DNA from: an uncultured Myxococcales bacterium
Lineage (GTDB): Bacteria; Myxococcota_A; UBA9042; DTJE01
Reading direction: 5' to 3'
DNA: 64,000 nt
Assembly: GCA_937975765.1 (NCBI GenBank)
Contig: CALJUR010000069.1
Coordinates: forward strand, 10,766-74,765
Part shown: in pieces, positions 17,372 through 25,268 of the stretch
How the letters are laid out: each line of letters begins with the position of its first letter
Position numbering within the stretch: the stretch's first letter is position 1
Notes under the pieces: model-generated
Told to the model about the DNA's origin: nothing
Databases searched by the model: none
Seen by the model: the letters and a program-made list of their open reading frames with translations, nothing else
Position numbers and translations under genes: made by a program

Positions 17372-18460
17372 ATGCGACGGGACATCGGTGGTCGGTTCGT
17401 GGCGGGGGCGGCGCTGGGGCTGGTCCTGGCCGGTTGCGGGGACGAGGGCACGACTCCCTGGATCGACGTCCCGGGAACGGACCAGCCGGGATCGGTGGAG
17501 ACCCTGGGCGGCGAGGAGGCGACCCTGCCGGAGGACGCGGCGGATCGCACAGACAACGCCGTGTCGCAGGACAGCCCGCGGGTCGAGGACGAGGGGGGGC
17601 TGGCCGAGGCGGTCGCGGCGGACGAGGGCGGCGATCCGGGTACCGGCGACCCGGGGATTCCGGACCCCGGCGCGACCGATCCGGGCCCGGTGGATCCCGG
17701 CACGACGGATCCGGGGACGGAGGTGACGGAACCGGAGAAGTTCAGCTTCTTCGTGACCAGCCTGAGGGCCATGCAGGATCTGTCGGGCAGCGCGAACGGG
17801 TTCGGCGGGGACCTGCGGTTCGGGGAGACGGGCGCGGGGGCCGGCCTGCGGGGCGCGGACAAGATCTGCGCGACGATCGCGGAGAGGAGCATGCCGGGGG
17901 CGTCGGCAAAGGTGTGGCGCGCGTTCCTCAGCGCGACGGACGACGGCAACGGGAACGTCGTGAACGCGATCGACCGGATCGGGGAAGGGCCGTGGTACGA
18001 CCGGCTGGGGCGGGTGTTCGCGCTGAGGAAGGCGGACCTGCTGTACGACCGGCCGTCCAGTGCGGACGCGACGATCAAGAACGACTTCCCGAACGAGGAC
18101 GGGGTGCCGAACCACCGGCCGATCCTGACGCAGCCGCAGGTGGACAACCACGACTTCCTGACCGGGACGAACGCGCAGGGCCGGCTGTACGGCTCGACTG
18201 CGACCTGCAAGGACTGGACGAGCGTCGCGACGAACGTGGGCAAGCCCCGGGTCGGCCACTCCTGGCCGCGCAGCGGGGGCGGCGGCCCCGGCGGCGGTCC
18301 GGGCGACCAGGACATGGCGAACTGGATGTCGGCGCTGGACGAGGCGGGGTGCAAGGCCGGCATCAACCTGGTGGACAACGGCGCCGGCGATCCGGGCTCC
18401 GGCACGGTGGGGGCCGGCGGGGGGTACGGCGGGATCTACTGCTTCGCGCTGACGCCCTGA
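17372..18460 (+). CDS. Lipoprotein with Asp/Pro linker and lectin-like (DUF1554-type) domain
   Basis: GAGGGGGGAG precedes ATG 17372. The product has 362 residues with lipobox LVLAGC and a long acidic linker of DPG repeats (about 30-125). The C-terminal domain contains GLRGADKICATIAE followed by KVWRAFLSATD and ends YGGIYCFALTP. This resembles the DUF1554/endostatin-like C-type-lectin fold seen in deltaproteobacterial surface proteins; the assignment is moderate. The TGA overlaps the next gene's start (TGATG), so the two are coupled. Confidence 0.68.
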   Translation: MRRDIGGRFVAGAALGLVLAGCGDEGTTPWIDVPGTDQPGSVETLGGEEATLPEDAADRTDNAVSQDSPRVEDEGGLAEAVAADEGGDPGTGDPGIPDPGATDPGPVDPGTTDPGTEVTEPEKFSFFVTSLRAMQDLSGSANGFGGDLRFGETGAGAGLRGADKICATIAERSMPGASAKVWRAFLSATDDGNGNVVNAIDRIGEGPWYDRLGRVFALRKADLLYDRPSSADATIKNDFPNEDGVPNHRPILTQPQVDNHDFLTGTNAQGRLYGSTATCKDWTSVATNVGKPRVGHSWPRSGGGGPGGGPGDQDMANWMSALDEAGCKAGINLVDNGAGDPGSGTVGAGGGYGGIYCFALTP

Positions 18461-20550
18461 TGCGGATGGGAGCGATGATGACCACGCGAAACCGGTTCCC
18501 GTCGGGGTTGCTGACGGCCCTGGTCCTGCTGGCGGCGACGGCGCCCGGCGCCTGCGGGTCCTCGTCGGGCGGCAAGGGCACGACCTTCCCTCCCCTGGTG
18601 GTGGAGGGCTCCTGCCAGTGGACCGACGCAACGACGTCGCCGGGGTTCCTCCGGACCCTGGGCTGCACCGCGGACTTCCAGGCGCTGGCGTCCGAGCCGA
18701 TGGACGCCACGCTGCCGGGCGCGCGTTCCACGAAGGTGGTCCTGGACACCGCCGACTCCAACGCCCTGTATTTCCAGAACAGCGTCACCTACCCGATCCA
18801 CTACGAATTCGCCTCGACGCACCTGTCGGGGAACGGCCTGCCGGTGGTGCCGGCGCTGTCGTCCTTCAACGCCACCGAGTACTACAGCCCCCAGCGGCGC
18901 TTCCTGCTGGGCGCGGTCACGTACTACGAGGGTCCGGGCCGCTGGGCCCTGGAGATCGCCCCGTACGACACGATGACGGCGGACCAGGTCGTCGTGCTGT
19001 CCCAGGCGGTGCGGGCAGCGACCTTCTTCGGTCCCGCCCTGGCCTTCCACCCGACGTCGGACGCGGTCAAGAAGGTGGCCGCCAGCCTGTCCTCGGACGT
19101 GCCGATCCTCACCACCGACGAACTGTACGCGGCCATCGACTACCAGCCGCTGAACCTGGGCAGCGCCATCGGCTGGTTGCGGTTCGCGAAGGCGGCGGAA
19201 CTGGACAGCCTCTTCCTGTCCTACGAGGAGATCGTGGTGCTGGACGAGGCTCCGAACGACATCTCGGTCGTGCAGGGCCTGGTCACCGAGGAGTTCCAGA
19301 CGCCGCTGTCGCACCTGAACGTGCTGTCCCGCAACCGCCACACGCCCAACATGGGCCTGCGCGGCGCGATGAGGAACCCGGACCTGAAGGCGCTGGAAGG
19401 GAAACTGGTGGAACTGACCGTGGGCGCCCTGGAATGGAGCGTCCGGGAGGCGACGCAGGCCGAGGCCGATGCGTTCTGGGCGACGAAGCGGCCCGACCCG
19501 ATCACGCTGCCGGCGATGGACCTGGGCGTGACGGGCCTGTGGGACATCGAGGACGTGACGCCGGAGCCGTCGGGCGAGGAGACGCTGCGCGACAACATCA
19601 GGAATGCGGTGCTGGCGTTCGGCGGCAAGGCGGCCCAGTACTCGATCCTGGCCCGTACCGCGAACGTGCCGACCCGGAACGCGTTCGCGATCCCGATCTA
19701 CTACTACGACAGGTTCATGCGGGACAACGGCCTGTACGACCGGCTGGACGCGATGCTGGCCGACCCGTCCTTCACCGGGGACTACAAGTCGCGGGATACG
19801 CAACTGGCGGAGTTCCGGCAGGCGATGATGGAGGGCGCCGTCGACGAGTCGCTGCAGGCGATGCTGAAGGAGAAGCTGCAGGCCGAGTACGCCGGAAAGA
19901 AGATGCGATTCCGTACCAGCACGAACAGCGAGGACCTGGAGGGCTTCCCGTGCGCGGGGTGCTACGAGTCGCAGACCGGCGACCCGGCGGACTGGAACGA
20001 CGTGCTGGACGCCATCCGGGGGACCTATGCCAGCACGTGGCTGTTCCGCACGTTCGAGGAGCGGAAATACTATGGCGTGGACCACCGATCCGTCGGCATG
20101 GCGCTGCTGGTGCACCCGAACTTCCCGGACGAGGAGGCGAACGGGGTGGCCGTGACGGCGAACCCGTTCGACGCGTCGGGACTGGACCCGGCCTTCTATA
20201 TCAACGTGCAGTATGGGGGCGACGCCGAGGTCGTCCACCCGCCGGCCGGCGTGACGTCGGACGAGTTCCTGTACTACTTCGGTTCGCCCAACCAGCCCGT
20301 CGTGTACATGACGCATTCCAGCCTGGTCGCGGAGGAACAGCACGTGCTGACCGCGCTTCAGATCCATACGCTGGGGATGGCCCTGGCCGCGATCCACGAG
20401 CGGTTCTCGGCGGCCTACGGGCCGGCGGCGGGCAATGACGGCTGGTACGCGATGGACATCGAGTTCAAGTTCGACGACGACGACGCCCCGACCGAGCCGC
20501 CCGCCCTGTTCATCAAGCAGGCGCGACCCTATCCCCAGCCGGGCTCGTAG
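18460..20550 (+). CDS. Exported lipoprotein with PEP-synthase/water-dikinase-like domains in permuted order
   Basis: The TGATG overlap favours ATG 18460; ATG 18475 is possible. A lipoprotein signal (LLAATAPGACGSSS) starts the 696-residue product. Residues about 255-310 form a phosphohistidine-like domain with H285 in TPLSHLNVLSRNRHTPN. Residues about 380-690 form a PEP/pyruvate-binding ATP-grasp domain, with AFGGKAAQYSILA near 388, RFRTSTNSEDLEGF at R485 and VAVTANPFD. Classical PEP synthases have ATP-grasp first and His domain second. The order here is the one found in glucan, water dikinases. An exported dikinase would lack ATP, so it may act on another phosphate donor, perhaps polyphosphate from the VTC protein. 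That link is speculative. Confidence 0.75.
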   Translation: MRMGAMMTTRNRFPSGLLTALVLLAATAPGACGSSSGGKGTTFPPLVVEGSCQWTDATTSPGFLRTLGCTADFQALASEPMDATLPGARSTKVVLDTADSNALYFQNSVTYPIHYEFASTHLSGNGLPVVPALSSFNATEYYSPQRRFLLGAVTYYEGPGRWALEIAPYDTMTADQVVVLSQAVRAATFFGPALAFHPTSDAVKKVAASLSSDVPILTTDELYAAIDYQPLNLGSAIGWLRFAKAAELDSLFLSYEEIVVLDEAPNDISVVQGLVTEEFQTPLSHLNVLSRNRHTPNMGLRGAMRNPDLKALEGKLVELTVGALEWSVREATQAEADAFWATKRPDPITLPAMDLGVTGLWDIEDVTPEPSGEETLRDNIRNAVLAFGGKAAQYSILARTANVPTRNAFAIPIYYYDRFMRDNGLYDRLDAMLADPSFTGDYKSRDTQLAEFRQAMMEGAVDESLQAMLKEKLQAEYAGKKMRFRTSTNSEDLEGFPCAGCYESQTGDPADWNDVLDAIRGTYASTWLFRTFEERKYYGVDHRSVGMALLVHPNFPDEEANGVAVTANPFDASGLDPAFYINVQYGGDAEVVHPPAGVTSDEFLYYFGSPNQPVVYMTHSSLVAEEQHVLTALQIHTLGMALAAIHERFSAAYGPAAGNDGWYAMDIEFKFDDDDAPTEPPALFIKQARPYPQPGS

Positions 20551-20571
20551 GGGAAGTCCGAAAGAATCCCC

Positions 20572-20600
20572 TTGACTTCGGCTTTTGAAGGTGGTATTTT
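20572..20600 (+). promoter_or_regulatory. Strong sigma-70-like promoter of the RRM gene
   Basis: TTGACT (20572-20577), a 17-bp spacer and TATTTT (20595-20600) is the best consensus promoter in the window. Transcription would start near 20607, giving a leader of about 214 nt. Confidence 0.8.
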
Positions 20601-20606
20601 TCATCC

Positions 20607-20820
20607 GACTCTGGAGGTGGCTACCCTGCCCACACTCGACCCGCGATCCGCGTCTGGTCTGGTCTTTTGCCCGACCTGCGTGACCCGGAAGCACGGTTCC
20701 GTGTGCATGCGCGCCAGCTCTCAGGAGGTGTGGACGGCGGCGTGAATTCGCCGTGCGGTCCGGTGAGAGCCCGGGTTCCGGGCACGTTGGGACGAGAGTC
20801 CCGGTTCAAGGAGTGTTCCG
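20607..20820 (+). other. Long structured 5' leader of the RRM protein gene
   Basis: The stretch between the promoter and ATG 20821 has no convincing reading frame. It contains a hairpin built from GGACGGCGGCG, a TGAATT apex and CGCCG...GGTCC, then repeated GAGAG/CCCGG segments, with AAGGAG at 20808-20813 as ribosome binding site. Long structured leaders are common for cold-shock RNA-binding proteins and allow temperature or self control. No known riboswitch class was recognised. Confidence 0.45.
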
Positions 20821-21144
20821 ATGCAGAAGAACAAGCTGTTCATGGGCGGTCTGGCGTGGGCGACCACCGAGGCCTCGCTGCGCGCGGCGTGCGAGCAGTA
20901 CGGCGAGATCGAGGAAGTCCGCGTGATCGTGGACCGCGAGACCGGCCGGTCGAAGGGCTTCGGTTTCGTGACCTTCACGACCGAAGAGGCCGCGGCTCGC
21001 GCCAAGGCCGAGATGGACGGCCAGATCCTGGACGGCCGTGCGGTCAAGGTCGACTTCCCGCGCGAGCGCGAGGATCGCGGCGGCGGCGGCGGCCGTGGCG
21101 GCTTCGGCGGCGGCGGCTACGATCGCGGCCCCCGGCGCTTCTGA
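20821..21144 (+). CDS. RRM-type RNA-binding protein with Gly-rich tail
   Basis: The protein has 107 residues. Residues about 4-82 are an RNA recognition motif with RNP2 LFMGGL and RNP1 KGFGFVTF. Residues 83-107 are a Gly/Arg-rich tail (RGGFGGGGYDRGPRRF). This is the layout of the small glycine-rich RNA-binding proteins of cyanobacteria and some other bacteria, often cold-induced and thought to act as RNA chaperones. Its own promoter, a leader of about 214 nt and a downstream hairpin make it a single-gene unit. Shine-Dalgarno AAGGAG lies 7 nt before ATG. Confidence 0.93.
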   Translation: MQKNKLFMGGLAWATTEASLRAACEQYGEIEEVRVIVDRETGRSKGFGFVTFTTEEAAARAKAEMDGQILDGRAVKVDFPREREDRGGGGGRGGFGGGGYDRGPRRF

Positions 21145-21188
21145 TTCCCGGGCGGACCTCCCGCCTGGAACAGAATGTGAACCGACGT

Positions 21189-21223
21189 GACGGGCGGACC
21201 CGGGTGGACCGGGTTCGCCCGTC
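21189..21223 (+). terminator. Large hairpin downstream of the RRM gene
   Basis: GACGGGCG (21189-21196) pairs with CGCCCGTC (21216-21223), and the inner ACCCGG (21198-21203) pairs with CCGGGT (21209-21214) around loop GTGGA. Only one unpaired base lies on each side. A weaker hairpin (GGCGG/CCGCC) is at about 21150-21164. Neither has a T-tract. The structure argues against a start at GTG 21187 for the next gene. Confidence 0.6.
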
Positions 21224-21255
21224 GCTGTATCCAGGCCCTGGATCCCGGTGGGCCC

Positions 21256-21735
21256 GTGAACGCAACGCCCCATGATGGCACGCCTTTCCTGGGCGTCATC
21301 TCGGATACGCACGGCCTGGTTCGCCCGTCCGCCCTCGATGCGCTGGCGGGGGCCCGGCACATCGTGCATGCCGGTGATATCGGTTCGCCTGAGGTGCTGC
21401 GGGCCCTGGAGGCCCGGGCCCCGGTGACCGCGGTCCGGGGAAACACGGACGTCGAGTCGTGGGCGCGCGCCCTGCCCGACCGGGAATGGATCGCGTTCGA
21501 GGGCGTTGACGTGCTGGTCCTGCACGACCTGGCGTCGCTGGACCTGGACCCGAAGTCGGCGGGCGTGTCGCTGGTCGTGTCGGGGCATTCCCACCGACCC
21601 GAGGTCGTCGCAAGGAACGGCGTGACCTACCTGAACCCGGGGAGCGCCGGTCCCCGCCGCTTCCAGTTGCCGGTGACGGTGGCCCGGGTGAGGGTCGAGA
21701 CGGGGCGCGTGAAGGTCGAGATCGTGCCGGTGTAG
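21256..21735 (+). CDS. YfcE/MJ0936-type metallophosphoesterase
   Basis: GTG 21256, with GGTGGG upstream, starts the 159-residue product one short peptide before the first metal motif, as usual for this family. Motifs are GVISDTHG (metal Asp/His), HAGDIG, VRGNTD, VLHD and SGHSHRPEV, matching the calcineurin-like phosphodiesterases of the YfcE class. The physiological substrate of the family is unclear. The frame extends upstream to GTG 21187, but that start lies in a terminator-like hairpin. Confidence 0.88.
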   Translation: MNATPHDGTPFLGVISDTHGLVRPSALDALAGARHIVHAGDIGSPEVLRALEARAPVTAVRGNTDVESWARALPDREWIAFEGVDVLVLHDLASLDLDPKSAGVSLVVSGHSHRPEVVARNGVTYLNPGSAGPRRFQLPVTVARVRVETGRVKVEIVPV

Positions 21736-21790
21736 GCGACGCACGGGGACGGTCCGGAGGTTCCGGGTGCAACGAGGGGTGGTTCCCGTG

Positions 21791-22657
21791 ATGACTCGCT
21801 GGATCCTGTCGCTGGTGGCCCTCGCGATGCTGGCTCCCTCTCCGGCGCGGGCACTCGTGGCGCAGGGGTCCCGCCTGGCCGACTTCGTCCTGGAGGATCC
21901 CGACGGCAAGACGGTCCGGTACTCTGCCTGGGCCGGACGGACCATCCTGCTGATCTACGAGGACCGCGTCGCCGTGGATTGGAACGCGGCGCTGAAGAAG
22001 CGGCTGGCGCGCGAAAAGGGCCTGCCCAGGTCGGTGGTGGTGCTGCCGGTTGCGGACATGCGGAAGTACGGCTACTGGCCGGCCCGCTCGTTCGCGCAGC
22101 GCGAGATGAAGAATCGCACGAAGCAGATGGGGCGGACGCTGTTCGGCGACTGGAGCGGCCAGGCCGCGAAGGTGCTGGGGGTGACCGGCAAGACCTCGTC
22201 GGTGGTCCTGGTGGGCGAGGACGGGACCGTCCGGTGGACCGGATCGGGACGCCTGACGGCCGAGCGGATCGACGACCTGCTGGCGGTGCTCCGCAAGGAG
22301 GTTCCGGGCCGGGAGAAGCCGTCGAAGGCGCCGGACGGCAAGGGGGACGACGCGAGGGCTGCGCCCGTGGCGGACGAGGGGGCCGGGAAGGCTACGACGG
22401 CGAAAGACGCCGACGCCGGGGAGGCCGCAGCGCCGGACGTGCCCGCGGTGGATGCCGACGCCGGGGAGGCCGCAGCGCCGGACGTGCCCGCGGTGGATGC
22501 CGACGCCGGGGAGGCCGCAGCGCCGGACGTGCCCGCGGTGGATGCCGACGCCGGGGAGGCCGCAGCGCCGGACGTGCCCGCGGTGGATGCCGACGCCGGG
22601 GAGGCCGCCGCGCCCGTTCCGGCCCGTCCGGCGAAGGATGCGGCCGCGACGGACTGA
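21791..22657 (+). CDS. Exported thioredoxin-fold protein with Ala/Asp repeat tail
   Basis: ATG 21791 gives a signal peptide (WILSLVALAMLAPSPARA); GTG 21767 is possible. Residues about 22-175 look like an AhpC/TSA or YtfJ-type thioredoxin fold (ADFVLEDPDGKTVRYSAWAG, LLIYEDR, SVVLVGEDGTVRW) without a CXXC motif, so redox catalysis is doubtful. The C-terminal part carries four exact 15-residue repeats (ADAGEAAAPDVPAVD) plus a partial fifth. The repeats may span the cell wall or act as a spacer. Function unknown. Confidence 0.7.
   Translation: MTRWILSLVALAMLAPSPARALVAQGSRLADFVLEDPDGKTVRYSAWAGRTILLIYEDRVAVDWNAALKKRLAREKGLPRSVVVLPVADMRKYGYWPARSFAQREMKNRTKQMGRTLFGDWSGQAAKVLGVTGKTSSVVLVGEDGTVRWTGSGRLTAERIDDLLAVLRKEVPGREKPSKAPDGKGDDARAAPVADEGAGKATTAKDADAGEAAAPDVPAVDADAGEAAAPDVPAVDADAGEAAAPDVPAVDADAGEAAAPDVPAVDADAGEAAAPVPARPAKDAAATD
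22409..22609 (+). repeat. 45-bp tandem coding repeat (4 full copies plus a partial)
   Basis: Copies begin at 22409, 22454, 22499 and 22544, with a partial copy from 22589. The unit starts GCCGACGCCGGGGAGGCCGC. The four full copies look identical at the DNA level, which indicates recent slippage or recombination and a length-variable locus. The repeat is in frame and encodes an Ala/Asp/Pro-rich linker. Confidence 0.95.
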
Positions 22658-22701
22658 ATTTCCCCCTCGCGCTGGGCGAGGGTTTCGCCTAGGATACCCC
22701 C

Positions 22702-23325
22702 GTGGTAATCGCGCCCACCAACCTGCCCCTGTGGATCACGTTCGCGAGGCTGGTCCTCAGCCCCGTCTTCGTCCTGCTGTTCTGGATGGGGCTGCGGGGC
22801 AGCGGGTACGGCGCCCCCGTCGAGGAACTGATCGCCGACCTCAACCCGGCGTTCCTGATCGCGGCCTGGGCGATCATGGCCCTGCAGGAGGCGTCGGATC
22901 TGGTGGACGGTCACATCGCCCGGCTGCACGGCACCGTCACCGACCTGGGCAAGCTGGTCGATCCGCTGGCGGACACGCTGTCCCACGTCGGGGCGTTCCT
23001 TTGCCTGATGTGGGTGGGACTGATCCCGTTCTGGGTGCTGCTGATCGTCTACTACCGGGAGGCGGTGGTCAGCACGCTGCGCATCATCGCGGCCAAGGAA
23101 GGCTACGTCGTGCAGGCGCGTCCCTCGGGCAAGCTGAAGTCGCTGTCGCAGGCCGCTGCCGCCAACCTGATCGTGGGGCTGCTGGTCGTCTCGCACTACG
23201 TGCCGGACCTGCGCTACCTGGTGTCGCCCGTGTCGCTGGGGCTGTCGATCCTGGTGGCCGTCGGCGCGCTGGCCTCGCTGGTGGACTACTACGTCGCCAT
23301 CAACCGGCTGGCCAGCCGGAAGTAG
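22702..23325 (+). CDS. CDP-alcohol phosphatidyltransferase (PgsA-like)
   Basis: The membrane protein has 207 residues and about five helices. The family signature D-x2-DG-x2-AR-x8-G-x3-D-x3-D is intact (SDLVDGHIARLHG, then DLGKLVDPLAD). Such enzymes swap CMP on a CDP-alcohol for an acceptor; the closest type is glycerol-3-phosphate transferase (phosphatidylglycerophosphate synthase). Start is GTG 22702. A TAGGAT -10-like element lies just before it. The exact acceptor is not proven. Confidence 0.88.
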   Translation: MVIAPTNLPLWITFARLVLSPVFVLLFWMGLRGSGYGAPVEELIADLNPAFLIAAWAIMALQEASDLVDGHIARLHGTVTDLGKLVDPLADTLSHVGAFLCLMWVGLIPFWVLLIVYYREAVVSTLRIIAAKEGYVVQARPSGKLKSLSQAAAANLIVGLLVVSHYVPDLRYLVSPVSLGLSILVAVGALASLVDYYVAINRLASRK

Positions 23326-23399
23326 ATCCCGGCCCGCGCATTCCCCTGCCCCGCCCGAGCCGCTATGATGCCGCCGACCGATCGTCCCGGAGGGTGCGG

Positions 23400-25211
23400 A
23401 TGTTCCCTGTGCTGGCGCTGATCGTCGTGGCCTCGACGCCCTGTCCGCAGGCCGGGGCGGGCTGCTTCCTGGCGACCGGGGCGGGGGAACGGTTCCGCGC
23501 GGCCCTGGAGGAGGTTCCACAGATCCGGGTCGAGGCCTTCCGCATCGGGTCTTCCGAGGCCGAGATGCGGCTGTGCGCGGAGGGGGAAGGCTGCCACGCG
23601 GTGACCCTCCGGTCCCCGGCGGACGGATGCACGGGCCTGCCTGCCGGGCCTGTCTGCCTGGGGGTTCCCGCGGGGATGCCGGCGGGCCTGGCGGAAAGGC
23701 TGGCAGCCTCGCTGGCCACCGTGCCCGCGGCCGCCGTCTGGGAGCGACCCGCCCCGCGCCCGTTCGAGGAGGCGCCGCCGGCGGCGCTGGTGCACGCGCA
23801 GGCGTCCGACCTGCCGCCGGGGCCCGCCTCCCCGGGAGTCCCCTCGTCCCCGATGGCCGTGCCGGGCCGTCGCGCCGACGGTGTCCCCGAGGCGTCCGTC
23901 ACGGGGGTGGGGGCCTGGGGGTTGGCACTTGCCGAACTGGTCGTGCCGTTCCTGCTGGGGGCTGTGGTCGGGGCCGGGATGCGCCGCTGGCGCCGACGGC
24001 CCCTCCCGCGCTGGGCCGGCTGGGGCCTGCTGGTCGTTCCCGTGTTCCTCGCACGGGTCCTGTATCCGCAGAAGATGACATGGGTAGGCATGTGGGACGT
24101 GCTGCTGATGGCGGTGATGCTGGGGCTGGGGCTGGCGAGGGCGGCCGTGGCCGGCGATGCCGCCATGCGACGGCGCCTGATGGTTCGCAAGGTCCTGGTG
24201 GCGCTGGCCTGCCTCGCCGCCCTGGAGGCGGCCAGCCGGCTGTTCCTGCAGCCCCCTCCCGAGCGGCCGCCGGTGCAGGTATCCGATTTCCTGCAGTCGT
24301 TCGACGTGGATCGGCAGCCCGGCTACGTGCGCCGCTTCGTCCTGCTGGACCCCTCGCAGTGGCCGGCACGGGAGGGGCCGGACGGGCGTCCCGCCCGGGA
24401 GGTGCTGCACTCGGGCAACTCGGTGGTGCAGGGTCCGGGGGTTCCGCCGGACCGGGCGTTCGCGGGGCTGCTGGACGCCCGGGACCCGGTGCTGCGGCAC
24501 CGGAACGTCGGCGTGGCAGGGGCCGGCCCGGACTTCGGGTACGTCCTGGTCCGGAACTGGGTCGATGCCGGGCGCGTGTCGGGAGTGGTGTTCTACCTGC
24601 ACCCGAACAACCTGACGTACCTCGACGTCCCGTTCGAGGCGTGCGGACGGCAGCCGCTGATCGAGTACGCGCCGCAGGGGCCCGTTCCGCGCTGCCGGCT
24701 GCTGGACTCGGGCGCCCGGATCGTCTTCGATGCCTGGGCGTCCCCGCCCCCCTTCGCGGTGGCGGTCGCGATGTCGGTTTCGAGGTTCCTGGGCCACGTG
24801 AACCTGGCGATCGCCCGGCTCGCGCGCCGGGACATCGAGTACAACCCGCCCGAGGACCAGTCTCTGGAACACCTGCGGATCCTGCTGACCGACCTGGACC
24901 ACCGGCTGAAGGCGGCCGGCATTCCGTGGATGGTCGCGGTGCTGCCGGGGCGGCCGGAACTGGAGGGGGACGCGGACGAGCGGGGCCTGCACCGAAGGGT
25001 GGGCACCGTCGCGCGGCAGGCGCTGGAACCCGCGGGCGTCCCGGTCGCGGACGCGTTCGACACCCTGCAGGAGGCCGTGCGGCGCGAGGGGGCCGACGCA
25101 CTCTTCTCCGATCGATGCTGCCACCTGACGGAGCGCGGCCACGCCGTCGTCGCCGACTGGCTGGAGGGAACGCTGGCGCCATTGCGGGCCGCGTCCCTGG
25201 GCGGGCGCTGA
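23400..25211 (+). CDS. Multi-pass membrane protein with SGNH hydrolase-like domain
   Basis: GGAGGG precedes ATG 23400 by 5 nt, and TATGAT lies at 23364-23369 as a possible -10. The 603-residue product has an N-terminal exported part with paired Cys (about 1-150), then several helices (about 185-300, including LAELVVPFLLGAVVGAGM). An SGNH-like domain follows (about 310-600). LHSGNSVVQGPGV holds a GNS in place of GDS, and DALFSDRCCHLTERGH holds the D..H pair. Replacement of the GDS Asp by Asn suggests altered or lost hydrolase activity. It may act on an exported glycan or lipid. Converges with RNase PH. Confidence 0.68.
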   Translation: MFPVLALIVVASTPCPQAGAGCFLATGAGERFRAALEEVPQIRVEAFRIGSSEAEMRLCAEGEGCHAVTLRSPADGCTGLPAGPVCLGVPAGMPAGLAERLAASLATVPAAAVWERPAPRPFEEAPPAALVHAQASDLPPGPASPGVPSSPMAVPGRRADGVPEASVTGVGAWGLALAELVVPFLLGAVVGAGMRRWRRRPLPRWAGWGLLVVPVFLARVLYPQKMTWVGMWDVLLMAVMLGLGLARAAVAGDAAMRRRLMVRKVLVALACLAALEAASRLFLQPPPERPPVQVSDFLQSFDVDRQPGYVRRFVLLDPSQWPAREGPDGRPAREVLHSGNSVVQGPGVPPDRAFAGLLDARDPVLRHRNVGVAGAGPDFGYVLVRNWVDAGRVSGVVFYLHPNNLTYLDVPFEACGRQPLIEYAPQGPVPRCRLLDSGARIVFDAWASPPPFAVAVAMSVSRFLGHVNLAIARLARRDIEYNPPEDQSLEHLRILLTDLDHRLKAAGIPWMVAVLPGRPELEGDADERGLHRRVGTVARQALEPAGVPVADAFDTLQEAVRREGADALFSDRCCHLTERGHAVVADWLEGTLAPLRAASLGGR

Positions 25212-25240
25212 GGGCAGGCAACGGGGCCCGGCAATACGAT

Positions 25241-25268
25241 GGCGGGGGACGGGGCCCCCGCCCTACAG
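25241..25268 (-). repeat. Dispersed stop-codon-associated palindrome, copy 1
   Basis: On the minus strand this reads CTGTAGGGCGGGGGCCCC and then GTCCCCCGCC. Its TAG is the stop codon of RNase PH. It lies between two convergent genes and can form a GC hairpin (GGCGGGGG/CCCCCGCC). Confidence 0.85.

Noticed and set aside
21187..21255. N-terminal extension of the YfcE-like protein from GTG 21187
   Set aside because: The extension lies in a large terminator-like hairpin and has no similarity to the family, which starts just before the ISDTHG motif.
22409..22609. CRISPR-like array
   Set aside because: The repeats are directly adjacent, in frame and without spacers. They are coding tandem repeats.
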